From Vibrio hepatarius (GTDB lineage Bacteria; Pseudomonadota; Gammaproteobacteria; Enterobacterales; Vibrionaceae), in NCBI RefSeq assembly GCF_001274785.1, contig NZ_LHPI01000001.1, forward strand, positions 62,001-126,000: DNA of 64,000 nt, written 5' to 3'. Numbering within the stretch: position 1 is the first letter of the stretch; the number at the start of each line of letters is the position of its first letter. Both the position numbers and the translations under genes were made by a program. This document shows, piece after piece, positions 18,367 to 27,434 of this stretch. The notes below the pieces were generated by a model. That model saw only the letters and a program-made list of their open reading frames with translations. It was not told the DNA's origin and did not search any database.

Positions 18367-18618
18367 ATGAACCCGATTTTAGCTCTGTTAAAAGAAAACA
18401 ATATTAGCGACGAGCAAATTAAAGAACTGTTTGAAGTGTTGACGCAAAACCCGCTTGCGGCAATGGCGACGATCGGACAACTGGGTTTACCTCAAGATAA
18501 ACTGCAATTGCTCATGGGTCAGGTAATGCAAAACCCTGCTCTCATCAAAGAAGCGGTGGACGAACTAGGACTCGATTTCTCGAAAGTCGAAGCGGCGAAA
18601 GCGCAACTACAACAGTAG
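18367..18618 (+). CDS. DUF2999 family protein
   Basis: 83 aa, small acidic helical protein (MNPILALLKENNISDEQ...) of the Vibrio-typical DUF2999 family. It has three or four predicted helices and no signal peptide. Function is unknown. Two ATGs lie in tandem; I took the second (18367) because AAGGA then sits 6 nt upstream. Its own terminator follows. Confidence 0.8.
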   Translation: MNPILALLKENNISDEQIKELFEVLTQNPLAAMATIGQLGLPQDKLQLLMGQVMQNPALIKEAVDELGLDFSKVEAAKAQLQQ

Positions 18619-18631
18619 TTTTATTCGATTT

Positions 18632-18672
18632 AAAAGCCGTCGACAGAGTATCTGCTTTGTCGGCGGTTTTTT
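18632..18672 (+). terminator. Intrinsic terminator after DUF2999 gene
   Basis: A stem of about 13 bp (AAAGCCGTCGACA with TGTCGGCGGTTTT, including G-T pairs) is followed by a T run. Confidence 0.78.
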
Positions 18673-19217
18673 GTTTCTTCCACCAAACTTGAACCCACTT
18701 GCTCAATATAGTTGATATCAAACTCTTGGTGGTATGCGTGTCATTGTATATTAGCAAGTTCGGAAATATTAGCTTATAAGTGTGTGGTGTCATATTTGTG
18801 CATTATGCATATAAAGGCGTATTTTTATTAATATTCTGCATTGGCAAGAAATAACTCTTTAATTCTTTGTTACTGCTGTTTTATGGTTTTTTAATCTTCA
18901 TTGTTATCAATAACTTCCCATAAATTCTATTTTTTGTTGGTGTTATTAAAATTTCTTATTTATCAAAGATCTTGAGTGTTTTTTTTTCTTATAACGAGGT
19001 GATATTTCGGTAAGTTACTGTTATTTTGTGTAAATATTTATTTACTAAAATGTTGCTTTGAGGATTCCCGATATTCATCGTTTATGAATGGATTCATCGC
19101 TATTTAACAGACTTTTCTAAATCTACGTGCTACGTTGTTGTTAACCGAATGTGTCTTTCTTGTATGAAAGTAACACTGGTAATAATATTTTAATTACTAC
19201 TTTGGTAAATAATAACA
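18673..19217. other. Long AT-rich gene-free region before the chemoreceptor gene
   Basis: 545 bp with markedly higher AT content than the neighbouring genes and several T tracts, including nine Ts near 18978. No convincing open frame on either strand and no clear promoter. It could hold promoter and silencer (H-NS-type) sequence or an unrecognised small RNA. Confidence 0.45.
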
Positions 19218-20822
19218 ATGAAAAGTATTTCTATTAAGCTATTGATTATTCCTGCATTTTTTATTGCAGTGTTGCTGGGCTACCACGCTAAGTCTATCTC
19301 AACCTCTCAAGCTGTCATGGACAGTTTCAACAGTGTTTATGCGGATCGGGTAGTTCCACTCTCATCTTTGAAATCCGTCTCTGATTTGTACGCAATTAAT
19401 ATCATTGACGCCGCCAACAAACAGCATGTCGGACTGGTCTCGTACCAAGACTTTGTTGCTGGGGTTGAGGATTCCGTAAAACAAGCGCGTGTTATCCTAG
19501 ACCAATACCTCGCGACTCAACTCACCCCTCAAGAACAAAAACTCGCAACCGTGCTCGACAACAAGGTCGCGAACTTGGAGAAAGTTTTACCGACACTGAT
19601 TGCCAAGCGAACAGAGGGCACTATTGATGACCAAGCCCTGATCATCGAACTCTACAAGATGATTGATGACTTGGGTGTAGAGTTGTCTGAACTGGTTCAA
19701 TTGCAACTAGATGTAGCAAAAGCGGAACTGGATCATTCTCAGCAAGCTTTCAGCCAAGCGAACTTTTATGGCTGGGTAATCCTAATTACAAGTGCGTTGC
19801 TGGCGGTTTTTGTCTCTGTGTTTATGGTCAAACGGGAGCTGCGCAGTTTACCGGATTTCTTGGCATGGCTAGAGGATATTTCTAACGGCAATGTGAAGCA
19901 AAACGAGTGGAAGAAATCCAATAACGAACTGGATCTTATCGGTGAGAGGTTGTCAGTACTTTCAACCAAGCTGCAAACGTTTGTAACTGGAAGCCATAAC
20001 AACATGTACGCACTGCATGACAGTCAGGAAGCTATTGCCAGCTCAATTGCTAACAACGAGCGAAACTCTCAGGCGGAGCTATCGTCGGTAGAGCAAGTGG
20101 CGACTGCTGCGACAGAGTTATCGTCAACCGCATCAGATGTTGCTGTGAATGCGGTTCGCGCTGAGGAGTCGGTGTCAGAAGCGTCTAGCATTATTGCAAC
20201 CAGCAATGAAGTGTTGCAGAAGTCTAACACCACCACTAAGCGAGTCAGTGAGTCGATCTATGAGGCGAGATCTATCGTCAACGAATTGAGAGAGTACTCG
20301 GATAAAATCAGTTCTGTGGTCGATGTGATTAACGGTATTTCAGAGCAAACTAACTTGCTAGCATTGAATGCGGCGATTGAAGCGGCGAGAGCGGGTGAGC
20401 AAGGGCGTGGCTTTGCGGTAGTCGCCGATGAGGTTCGTGCACTGGCGGCGAAAACCCAGCAATCGACCATCGATATTCAGTCGATCATTTCTATGCTGCA
20501 AGAGCAGTCGCAAAAAGCAGATGCGTCTATGACTCATAACGTTGAGCTTATCGACGAGACGCAAAACGCGACTCAAGAATTGATTGAAGCGTTTGAAAAT
20601 GTCGCAAACAAAGTGAGAGATATTTCCGATGTAAACTCGATTGTGGCGACCGCCGCAGAAGAGCAAAACGCGGTAACGCAAGATATCTCAAGACAGCTTG
20701 AAGAGATCAACCACTTGGTGCAAGAGAACCTAAAAGGGATCGGCAGTACCAATCGTTCGAATCAAGAAATCTCTAAGCTGACCAATCAGTTAAGAGATGA
20801 GTTAGCGTTTTTTAAAGTGTGA
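19218..20822 (+). CDS. Methyl-accepting chemotaxis protein
   Basis: 534-aa inner-membrane chemoreceptor. TM1 spans about 5-25, and a periplasmic four-helix-bundle ligand domain about 26-185 (4HB_MCP type). TM2 spans about 187-207, followed by a short HAMP-like stretch. The cytoplasmic signalling domain has the conserved hairpin tip from about 376 ([20 protein letters not shown], then [15 protein letters not shown]), which binds CheA and CheW. The C-terminus has no NWETF-like CheR tether. The ligand is unknown. Monocistronic with its own terminator. Confidence 0.93.
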   Translation: MKSISIKLLIIPAFFIAVLLGYHAKSISTSQAVMDSFNSVYADRVVPLSSLKSVSDLYAINIIDAANKQHVGLVSYQDFVAGVEDSVKQARVILDQYLATQLTPQEQKLATVLDNKVANLEKVLPTLIAKRTEGTIDDQALIIELYKMIDDLGVELSELVQLQLDVAKAELDHSQQAFSQANFYGWVILITSALLAVFVSVFMVKRELRSLPDFLAWLEDISNGNVKQNEWKKSNNELDLIGERLSVLSTKLQTFVTGSHNNMYALHDSQEAIASSIANNERNSQAELSSVEQVATAATELSSTASDVAVNAVRAEESVSEASSIIATSNEVLQKSNTTTKRVSESIYEARSIVNELREYSDKISSVVDVINGISEQTNLLALNAAIEAARAGEQGRGFAVVADEVRALAAKTQQSTIDIQSIISMLQEQSQKADASMTHNVELIDETQNATQELIEAFENVANKVRDISDVNSIVATAAEEQNAVTQDISRQLEEINHLVQENLKGIGSTNRSNQEISKLTNQLRDELAFFKV

Positions 20823-20850
20823 AGACGAGAGTCTTCGCCTCCCCGGGAAC

Positions 20851-20880
20851 AGCCGCTGCCAGTCAGCGGCTTGTTTCTTT
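20851..20880 (+). terminator. Intrinsic terminator after the MCP gene
   Basis: Perfect 8-bp stem AGCCGCTG / CAGCGGCT with a 5-nt loop, followed by a T-rich tail. A second small hairpin (GAAGAC / GTCTTC, 20821-20836) sits at the stop codon. Confidence 0.8.
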
Positions 20881-21804
20881 CTATTTCGAGCTTATCCCCA
20901 AAGAGCCCATCAACTCGTCTACCGTTTCATTCAACCAGCGGATGATTGGGTCATTGCGGCGTTTTACACTGTAAACATAACCAAAGTTACCTTCTAACTT
21001 AGGCAGAGATTCATCCAGTTCAATAACTGAAAAACGTTCATCCAGTTGGTCAATGAGGTAACGAGAGCACGGGAATAGCACATCGTTGTCTGCGACAAGG
21101 TTTAGGATGGTATTGATGTGTGTGGTACGCAACTGAATCCTTGGCACGATGGACAAAGGTTGTAGCAAGCGCGAAATATGCTCTTCCTTTTCATTCCAAT
21201 GCTGGATGATATGTACTGCGTATGAGTATTGAGAGATCTCGCTGAGTTGCATGATGCGACCGCACTGAGGATGGCCTGTACGACAAGCAAAAGCAAAGTC
21301 ATCGCGACCGCCTTTCTTTTGCACTAAATACTTAGGTAAATCCATTGGGAAGTAGTTAATCCCAAAAGAGATTTCATCTGCATCTATCTTGTCTGGCGTG
21401 GTTTCTGTCCAGTCTTCAATCACTAGATTCATCAGCGGTGCTTTTTGCGCCAGTTGTCTCGCAAAAGCGGCAGCGAACCACTGCGCAATGGATGCATTTA
21501 CAGCGATACGGACTTGACTTGTTGAAGTGGCTGGGTCAAAACGCGTCGGGTTATTCACCAAGCTTTCGATGTCGTCAATGATACTCGCGAGCTGAATTTT
21601 TATCTCTTCTGCCCTTGGGGTTAGCTCCATTACCACGCCTTTTCTAACCAGAATGTCATCGTTAAATAGTTCACGGATCTTTTTTAAACTTCGGCTAACA
21701 GCGGGCTGACTGGTACAGAGCTTTTCGGCAGCGGCGGTAACATTACGCGTCTCAAGGATCACGGAAAGCACTTTTAAAGTGTTGTAATCAAAATTGGTCT
21801 GCAT
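20881..21804 (-). CDS. LysR family transcriptional regulator
   Basis: 307 aa. The N-terminal winged HTH (about 5-65; NVTAAAEKLCTSQPAVSRSLKKI) is followed by a LysR substrate-binding domain (about 90-300). I placed the start at 21804 (MQTNFDYNTLK), where GGA lies 8 nt upstream; an ATG at 21816 is also possible. It is divergent from the DUF1254 gene, with an inverted repeat between them that is a likely operator, so it probably controls that gene (inference). Confidence 0.88.
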   Translation of the reverse strand: MQTNFDYNTLKVLSVILETRNVTAAAEKLCTSQPAVSRSLKKIRELFNDDILVRKGVVMELTPRAEEIKIQLASIIDDIESLVNNPTRFDPATSTSQVRIAVNASIAQWFAAAFARQLAQKAPLMNLVIEDWTETTPDKIDADEISFGINYFPMDLPKYLVQKKGGRDDFAFACRTGHPQCGRIMQLSEISQYSYAVHIIQHWNEKEEHISRLLQPLSIVPRIQLRTTHINTILNLVADNDVLFPCSRYLIDQLDERFSVIELDESLPKLEGNFGYVYSVKRRNDPIIRWLNETVDELMGSLGISSK

Positions 21805-21844
21805 CGCGGCATCCATTTGGCTGAACTCTGCTGACTATATCATT

Positions 21845-21867
21845 ATTGATATGATCTAAATATCAAT
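21845..21867. promoter_or_regulatory. Candidate LysR operator
   Basis: Inverted repeat ATTGATAT-N7-ATATCAAT in the divergent intergenic region, within the size range of LysR-type sites. It probably mediates autoregulation and control of the DUF1254 gene. Confidence 0.55.
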
Positions 21868-21943
21868 GATTCATTTCTGTATGGATGAAATTCTTGCCAT
21901 TCTAACTGCATATTCCACTGAACAGACGAATGGATGAACCGAT

Positions 21944-23254
21944 ATGAAAATGACACTACTCGCTGCTATTTTGGGCTTAACGACTTTGGGTGCAACCAAT
22001 GCGTTCGCCGCTGATACCAGCAATGCTGAACTGGCAAAAGACGCGTATATCTACGGCTATTCAATTGATGAAGCGTACAAGTTTTTCTATCACACGGCAG
22101 TGGAAAATGATTACCCACTGAACCGTTTTCAGAACATTCGTGGTTTGGCGGATGATACCTACACGGCACACCCAACGATCAACAACGATACGTTGCATTT
22201 AATGGGTTGGCTGGACGTCGCAGCAGAGCCTGTGATCGTCAGTGTTCCAGATATGGATGAAGGCCGTTACTGGATTCTTCATACGATGGATATGGGTCAT
22301 TACACTAACGCAGCCTTTAGCTCTCGCACTCGCGGCACAGAAGGCGGACAGTTCATGTTTGCTGCTCAAGACTGGCAGGGTGAAGTGCCAGACTCAGTTG
22401 ACGAAGTTGTTCGTGTCGACAGCAACTTGGTTAAGTTGATGGGACGAATCATGGCGCTTGGCGGCGACGATACGCAAATTGCGCTCGATTATATGGACCA
22501 ATGGACTATCCGTACATTGTCTGAATATTTAGGCCAAAACGGACCTAAACCCGTTGAAAGACAATACCCAGATCCGAAAAACACCACTTGGTTAGAGCGT
22601 GTCAACTTTGCGTTGTGTGATGGCACAATGGGTGAGGCGGACAAGCAATGGCTTGAGAAGTATCAGTCTATTGGCGTTGAACCATGTAAGACAGACTTCA
22701 CTGCAGAACAGTTGAAACTGGCTAAGCAAGGTGAAGACGCGGGCATGAAACACCTTATCGAGCTTGCGCCTAAGATGACCGATGCGCGTAAGCTGTTAGG
22801 TACTCGTGAGTCGCTGGGTGATGCGCCAAGAGATATCTTTGCTGAGGGGACGTATCTTGGTCAATGGGGGCTACCACCGATTGAAGCGTTTTATCGTAAA
22901 ACAGACTTTGACGGCAATGGGCAGAAGCTGGATGGCTCAAAGCACGATTATATGATGCGCTTTAAAGCACCAAACGTGAGTGAGTTCTGGTCGGTGACGA
23001 TCTACGGCAATGATGATCGTTTGATGGCGAAAAATGACTTGAATCGTCATAGTCGTGGTGACCGAACCATGAAAGCAGACAAAGATGGTTACTACACTAT
23101 CTACATGAGTTCGGACGCGAAAGGTAAAGCAGGCGATGCGAACTTCTTACCGATTCCTGAAAAGCCATTCTACGCGATTATGCGTTTCTACGGTGCCGAT
23201 GAAGCTATCCAAAGTGGCGAATACCAAATGCCAGAAATCAAAGTCGTAAAATAA
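21944..23254 (+). CDS. Exported DUF1254/DUF1214 protein
   Basis: 436 aa with a Sec signal peptide (about 1-22, cut near AFA-AD), so periplasmic. The N-terminal DUF1254 domain (about 30-160) contains the usual DAYIYGYSIDEAY opening and NNDTLHLMGWLD. The C-terminal DUF1214 domain (about 320-430) has FWSVTIYGNDDRLM and ends in a beta-rich fold. The family's biochemical role is poorly known. It is divergent from a LysR regulator and followed by a strong terminator, so it is an inducible single-gene unit. Confidence 0.88.
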   Translation: MKMTLLAAILGLTTLGATNAFAADTSNAELAKDAYIYGYSIDEAYKFFYHTAVENDYPLNRFQNIRGLADDTYTAHPTINNDTLHLMGWLDVAAEPVIVSVPDMDEGRYWILHTMDMGHYTNAAFSSRTRGTEGGQFMFAAQDWQGEVPDSVDEVVRVDSNLVKLMGRIMALGGDDTQIALDYMDQWTIRTLSEYLGQNGPKPVERQYPDPKNTTWLERVNFALCDGTMGEADKQWLEKYQSIGVEPCKTDFTAEQLKLAKQGEDAGMKHLIELAPKMTDARKLLGTRESLGDAPRDIFAEGTYLGQWGLPPIEAFYRKTDFDGNGQKLDGSKHDYMMRFKAPNVSEFWSVTIYGNDDRLMAKNDLNRHSRGDRTMKADKDGYYTIYMSSDAKGKAGDANFLPIPEKPFYAIMRFYGADEAIQSGEYQMPEIKVVK

Positions 23255-23261
23255 ACACGAT

Positions 23262-23291
23262 CAACAAAGCCCGCATAGGCGGGCTTTGTTG
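23262..23291. terminator. Bidirectional terminator
   Basis: Perfect 13-bp stem (23262-23274 with 23279-23291; core AAAGCCCGC) with a 4-nt loop, between convergent genes. Confidence 0.85.
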
Positions 23292-23319
23292 CGCTTAGAG
23301 GTTTTGTCATTTCTGCTTG

Positions 23320-23709
23320 TTAGTGGTCCAAATACACCACTAATAAATCGGTTTCCACTGCGTTGGCGACTTTCGGCACAGAAGAAAACAAGCGGCTCCA
23401 CAACTTATGGTGGTGTCCGCACACGACTAAGTCGATGCCCATTTCTTTGACCATCCCAGACAACTTAACGTGTAAATCTCCGACCACAATCAAGGCTTCA
23501 TCAATCGGGTAGTGGCTTTGATCTGCTAACGCTTTTAACTGTTGCTCCAAAGACTGCTGATCTCTGGGCTCTAAAACCACTCTGTCTACATCAACGAAGA
23601 CCAAAGACAACTTACTATTATTCTGTTGGGCGATGGATATCGCTCGGTTGATGACGGTTTGGCTAGAGTCGGTTAAATCCACCGCCACTAAAATATGTTG
23701 GTAATTCAT
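23320..23709 (-). CDS. Universal stress protein, UspA family
   Basis: 129-aa single-domain USP. It starts with YQHILVAVDLTDSSQTV and ends with a DLLVVYLDH strand. The ATP-binding glycine motif G-2x-G-9x-G(S/T) is not clear (CGHHHKLWSRLFSSVPK), so it may be a non-ATP-binding UspA-type member. I chose 23709 because GGGAGG precedes this ATG; an in-frame ATG at 23736 has no such site. Predicted role: stress survival as a dimer. Confidence 0.85.
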   Translation of the reverse strand: MNYQHILVAVDLTDSSQTVINRAISIAQQNNSKLSLVFVDVDRVVLEPRDQQSLEQQLKALADQSHYPIDEALIVVGDLHVKLSGMVKEMGIDLVVCGHHHKLWSRLFSSVPKVANAVETDLLVVYLDH

Positions 23710-23894
23710 TTTCCCTCCCAAGTGACTGCTAAGCATTTAAGTAAAGTCTAGCAGTCTCAGTTGAGGTGAAGCGTTTACGCCGAGAATCGAGACTAAATAG
23801 CACTAGGTTACCAAAAGTTAACTACTTGAAAGCCGCGTTGGGTGTTTTTACATTGTAGATATTCAGCCATCATTTAATTGACTCAGGAGCGAGT

Positions 23895-24434
23895 ATGGCA
23901 CATTCAGTGAAGTTAAAAGCGGGCGATACGTTTCCCAAGATTGAAGCGACGTTGCTCGATGGTTCAGTGGTCACGTTAGGAAAGCCGCAAGAACAAGGAG
24001 TATGGCAGGCGGTGTTCGTCTATCGTGGAAAGCATTGCCCACTATGTACTAAGTATCTCAATGAAATCGAAAGCTACAAGCAGGCTTTCTTAGACGCAGG
24101 TGTGGAAGTGTTGGCTGTCTCAGCGGACTCGAAACAGCAGTTGCAAGAACACGTCACGCAATTAGACGTCAGTTTTCCTATTGCATACGGTCTGTCAGAG
24201 CAACAGATGAAAGAGCTTGGTGTGTATATCTCGGTGCCTCGCTCTGAGCAGGAAACCGACCATAATTTCTCAGAACCAGGTTTGTTTGTGGTCAACGAAA
24301 ATGGCGAATTGCACGTTGTGGACTTGTCTAACAATCCGTTTATCAGACCAGAGCTTGGGGCGTTAACACGTGGCTTAGCGTGGATTCGAGATCCAAATAA
24401 CCACTATCCGATCCGTGGTACGCTGGATTACTAA
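23895..24434 (+). CDS. Peroxiredoxin-like protein (AhpC/TSA redoxin fold)
   Basis: 179 aa, thioredoxin fold without a signal peptide. After the antiparallel start (GDTFPKIEATLLDGS) comes YRGKHCPLC with Cys48 and Cys51. This CxxC arrangement is found in the redoxin/AhpC-TSA-like subgroup rather than in classical 2-Cys peroxiredoxins. VLAVSADSKQQLQEHV follows as in AhpC. Probable thiol peroxidase or disulfide reductase. It is convergent with an HxlR regulator, a common partner in redox sensing, but no direct link is shown. Confidence 0.8.
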   Translation: MAHSVKLKAGDTFPKIEATLLDGSVVTLGKPQEQGVWQAVFVYRGKHCPLCTKYLNEIESYKQAFLDAGVEVLAVSADSKQQLQEHVTQLDVSFPIAYGLSEQQMKELGVYISVPRSEQETDHNFSEPGLFVVNENGELHVVDLSNNPFIRPELGALTRGLAWIRDPNNHYPIRGTLDY

Positions 24435-24442
24435 ACCCTTAT

Positions 24443-24465
24443 AAGCCCGCTGAATTGGCGGGCTT
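24443..24465. terminator. Bidirectional terminator
   Basis: Perfect 8-bp stem AAGCCCGC / GCGGGCTT with a 7-nt loop, between convergent redoxin and hxlR-type genes. Confidence 0.75.
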
Positions 24466-24468
24466 AAC

Positions 24469-24825
24469 TTAAATATTGTGCGTCTCTGACCATACGCGTA
24501 AATCATCTAGGATTTTCAGTGCGGTTTTACCAAACTCGGTTAACTCATAGCTTACCGCCAGCGGACGTTCACTAAGCACTGTTCTCGCTACCATTCCTTC
24601 GTTTTCCAGTTCTTTCAGCCGTTGGTCGATGATCTTTTTGCTCGCACCTCCCAGTAGGCGAACAAGGTCATTGAAACGAACTGGCCCGTCTTTTAGCTGA
24701 TAGATTAAAGACCCTTTCCATTTTCCGCCGATCAAACGCATCCCTTTTTCGATAGGGCATGGCTCTGTACATGGATTAATCACAGATTTACGACCTTTAT
24801 GGTCGACAACGATAGAACTTTTCAT
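24469..24825 (-). CDS. HxlR family transcriptional regulator
   Basis: 118-aa winged-helix DNA-binding protein. CPIEKGMRLIGGKWKGSLIY is the family N-terminus with the conserved Cys used for redox or electrophile sensing. The wing RTVLSERPLAVSYELTEFG is diagnostic. It probably represses its own gene or a neighbour: the divergent upstream gene is the DinB-like protein, 305 bp away. Confidence 0.88.
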   Translation of the reverse strand: MKSSIVVDHKGRKSVINPCTEPCPIEKGMRLIGGKWKGSLIYQLKDGPVRFNDLVRLLGGASKKIIDQRLKELENEGMVARTVLSERPLAVSYELTEFGKTALKILDDLRVWSETHNI

Positions 24826-25130
24826 TGGCAGGTCTTCTTGTTCTTAAGCAAAACAGCGGTGCATTTCAAACTGATTACCATAGTAAACCGCTCGAAAATG
24901 CTTTCAGTTAGTACAATAGAACTGAGAACCTCGACGTTTATTTCACGCCATTTTCTAACTAGCAGCCTTCATCTCGATATCATTTGTATTGCCAGTTTCA
25001 TTCTGCGTCCTCTTCTTTTCGAAGCCACTCGATATTTGAATATGTTCACTTGTTGCATAACAAGAGTAATGACATGCTAACGAGACAGTGAACGATCACT
25101 CGTTAAACTATTCCATGTACTTGAGGCAAT
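24826..25130. other. Gene-free intergenic region
   Basis: 305 bp between the HxlR gene and the DinB-like gene. An imperfect dyad at about 25080-25105 (AACGAG...CTCGTT with inner GTGA-ACGA-TCAC) is a possible operator. Nothing else is recognisable. Confidence 0.4.
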
Positions 25131-25676
25131 ATGGACTTTTCCCCAAATTTTAGAATGTTAGCGCTGTATAACCAGCGGATGAATAAACAATTGTTGGATG
25201 TGTGCAGCCAACTGACGCAAGAGCAACTGCACTACGATATGAACGCATTCTTTCCGAGCATTATGGCGCATTGGAATCATATCCTGTTCGGCGATTTAAT
25301 CATGCTTCAGCGCTTAGTCGACAATCAGATTGTCGTGGTTGACCCTGCTGTCTTTGGCACACTTCCTAACGCGAAAAGTGTCAGTGATACGTTCGCTGAT
25401 TCCTTCGAAGAACTGCGAGTGCTAAGGGAGTTGGTTGATTCCATTTACGTGAATATTACTGGAGCGTTTAACACTGCGAGCGGTACTCGGGTGGTTCGGT
25501 ACACAACAACAGAAGGGCAAATGATTGAGAGAACTGTCGATGAATTCTGTATGCATATATTCAACCATCAAACCTATCACAGAGATCAGCTCACCTGTTT
25601 GTTGAGCCAACTTGGTTTGGATTTTGGCTGTACAGATTTGCCTGTCATTGTTCCTGAAGGCGCTCAGGTCAAATAA
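25131..25676 (+). CDS. DinB-like protein
   Basis: 181-aa predicted four-helix bundle of the DinB/YfiT superfamily. Candidate metal-binding histidines lie in IMAHWNHILFGD (about 44-55) and in FNHQTYHRDQL near residue 145, the usual three-His pattern. Such proteins are often thiol-dependent transferases or metal-binding enzymes of unknown substrate. It follows a long promoter region and precedes an unrelated membrane protein gene. Confidence 0.8.
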   Translation: MDFSPNFRMLALYNQRMNKQLLDVCSQLTQEQLHYDMNAFFPSIMAHWNHILFGDLIMLQRLVDNQIVVVDPAVFGTLPNAKSVSDTFADSFEELRVLRELVDSIYVNITGAFNTASGTRVVRYTTTEGQMIERTVDEFCMHIFNHQTYHRDQLTCLLSQLGLDFGCTDLPVIVPEGAQVK

Positions 25677-25727
25677 GGGTGTGTTTCACGATTTATTCAA
25701 TTTGTATGATTAACTCAGGAGAAGTCG

Positions 25728-26216
25728 ATGTACTTTTGGAACATTGAAGCGTTAAAAAAAGACATTGTAAAAGATAGACTGACAGAAAAAGAACGATTTG
25801 TGTACGTGCTTATTTATCTCGTGCTTACGGCGGTTGGCTTCGAGTATCTTCAACAAGTAGATACAGAACTGGAAAACATATGGGATAGTATTGAAGCAAT
25901 AGCGAATGTTCTTATCGTGCTCATAGGTACTTACTGCGCTTATCGGGCTAACGGTGGAGAAAATGGTCAGGACTTTTTAGGTCGTTACTTTAGCGTTGGC
26001 TTTGTTGTTTCAATTAGGTTTTTCGTGTACCTCATTCCGATTGTCATCTTACTAATTATTTATTTTGTGTTGAGCTTTCCAGATAGTGAGGTCATAGAAA
26101 CTACACCACTTGAAGTATCGGTGCTCCTTGCGTGGAACTGCTGTTTATATGCAAATATTGTGAGGCATTTGAAAGCGGTAAAAAATACTCCGCGGAACAT
26201 AACCGTTTCAGCTTAG
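25728..26216 (+). CDS. Hypothetical inner-membrane protein
   Basis: 162 aa with about four membrane segments (about 27-45, 60-78, 92-118 and 130-145) and a charged N-terminus. Base composition is more AT-rich than its neighbours, which could reflect recent gain. The family is not recognised. A good ribosome site (CAGGAGAAG) precedes the ATG, supporting a real gene. Confidence 0.65.
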   Translation: MYFWNIEALKKDIVKDRLTEKERFVYVLIYLVLTAVGFEYLQQVDTELENIWDSIEAIANVLIVLIGTYCAYRANGGENGQDFLGRYFSVGFVVSIRFFVYLIPIVILLIIYFVLSFPDSEVIETTPLEVSVLLAWNCCLYANIVRHLKAVKNTPRNITVSA

Positions 26217-26335
26217 CCAGCGTAAATAGTACTCACCGATATATGTAGTGAGTTGCACCTTAGTAAGCAAGTCTATAGGTTAATTCTGTATACCAATTAA
26301 ACAATCCACTCGAACGTCATTAACAAGGAGGTTAT

Positions 26336-26962
26336 ATGTTCCCGCTCGAAGTCTTTATTACCTACACGTTGGCTTGCTTATTATTAGTCATCTCCCCAGG
26401 GCCGGATAACCTTTTGGCGGTTGGTCGCGGGTTAAGCCAAGGTCGATTGGCAGCGACGATTTCTGGGTTGTCTTCCGGTGCGGGTATTCTCTTTCACGTT
26501 ATCGCCGCAACATTCGGCTTAACCTTATTGATCCAAACATCGGAGCTAGCTTTCTACGCAGTTAAGCTTGTTGGGGCGACTTATCTGATTTGGCTGGGCG
26601 TCAAGGTGCTTCGATCGCGAAACTTGTTTTCCCTCGAACCCGCTAAAAAGCAGTCATTAAAAACGATCTTTTCTACGGGCTTTCTCTCTGCTGCATTAAA
26701 TCCTAAACCGGGAATGTTTGTGCTCGCCTTTGTACCGCAGTTTGTCAATCCGCAATTGGGCTCCGTCACGGTACAAATGATTGGCTATGGTGTTTGGTTT
26801 GCCTTACTAACCGCGATCGGATTTAGCCTAATGGGCGTTTTTTCTTCTCAACTGTCAGAATGGTTGCGTAATAAGCCTAAGCTAGTTTCTGGCTTAAATA
26901 TTGGCGCGGGGATGACGTTTGTTTCTTCTGGCTTAGCGGTTGCTTTTATGAAGCAGCGCTGA
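26336..26962 (+). CDS. LysE/RhtB family amino-acid exporter
   Basis: 208 aa with about six membrane segments. The N-terminal motif ISPGPDNLLAVGRGLSQGR is diagnostic of the LysE/RhtB family, which exports amino acids or related metabolites across the inner membrane. LKTIFSTGFLSAALNPKPGMF is the second conserved region. Substrate unknown. AAGGAGG precedes the ATG. Confidence 0.92.
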   Translation: MFPLEVFITYTLACLLLVISPGPDNLLAVGRGLSQGRLAATISGLSSGAGILFHVIAATFGLTLLIQTSELAFYAVKLVGATYLIWLGVKVLRSRNLFSLEPAKKQSLKTIFSTGFLSAALNPKPGMFVLAFVPQFVNPQLGSVTVQMIGYGVWFALLTAIGFSLMGVFSSQLSEWLRNKPKLVSGLNIGAGMTFVSSGLAVAFMKQR

Positions 26963-27005
26963 TTATTCTATATCCTTATCATGCGATCGAAATAAGGAGT
27001 GTTTC

Positions 27006-27434
27006 GTGCACAAAGTGTTTGTATTCGGGACGCTTAAACAAGGCTTCCCCAATTTTAAAACCAACAAAGGTGTTCGTATTGCAGGCGATTTTCAAACCCA
27101 GAAACGCTACCCGCTTTATCTGGTCGGAGAGCGCCATTCTCCGTGGTTAGTGCTGAATGAAGGGCACGGGCAGCCAGTCAAAGGGCAAGTATTTGAAGTC
27201 GATGACCAAGCGTTGGAGGCAATGGATACTTTGGAGCGTATCCATGAGCCAGATGGGTATCGCAGGATAACGATTAAGGTTAATTGCTTGCAATCTGGCA
27301 AAGAACTCGATGTATTTCTCTACGCCAAACCACCAGAAATGCTTGACCAATCTGAAGTGAAAGCGGTGCTTGATGATGAATATCGTCTTGAGCACGCCAA
27401 GTTGTATCGCAGTCGATATGCTTACCCAGAGTAA
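27006..27434 (+). CDS. Gamma-glutamylcyclotransferase-like protein (AIG2/BtrG fold)
   Basis: 142 aa. It opens with HKVFVFGTLKQGFPN, the YGSLxxG-type substrate loop of the gamma-glutamyl cyclotransferase superfamily, and has the conserved acidic residue in LDTLE-like AMDTLERIHEP. Members release 5-oxoproline from gamma-glutamyl amines or peptides; the substrate is not predictable. GTG start with AAGGAG upstream. Its 3' end overlaps the next gene by 17 bp. Confidence 0.82.
   Translation: MHKVFVFGTLKQGFPNFKTNKGVRIAGDFQTQKRYPLYLVGERHSPWLVLNEGHGQPVKGQVFEVDDQALEAMDTLERIHEPDGYRRITIKVNCLQSGKELDVFLYAKPPEMLDQSEVKAVLDDEYRLEHAKLYRSRYAYPE

Noticed and set aside
18545..18793. 82-codon frame on the - strand over the DUF2999 3' end
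   Set aside because: It runs through the DUF2999 gene and its terminator and has no ribosome site or protein-like composition.
24799..25080. 93-codon + strand frame between the HxlR and DinB-like genes
   Set aside because: It overlaps the HxlR start region, has unusual composition and no ribosome site, and probably is promoter DNA.
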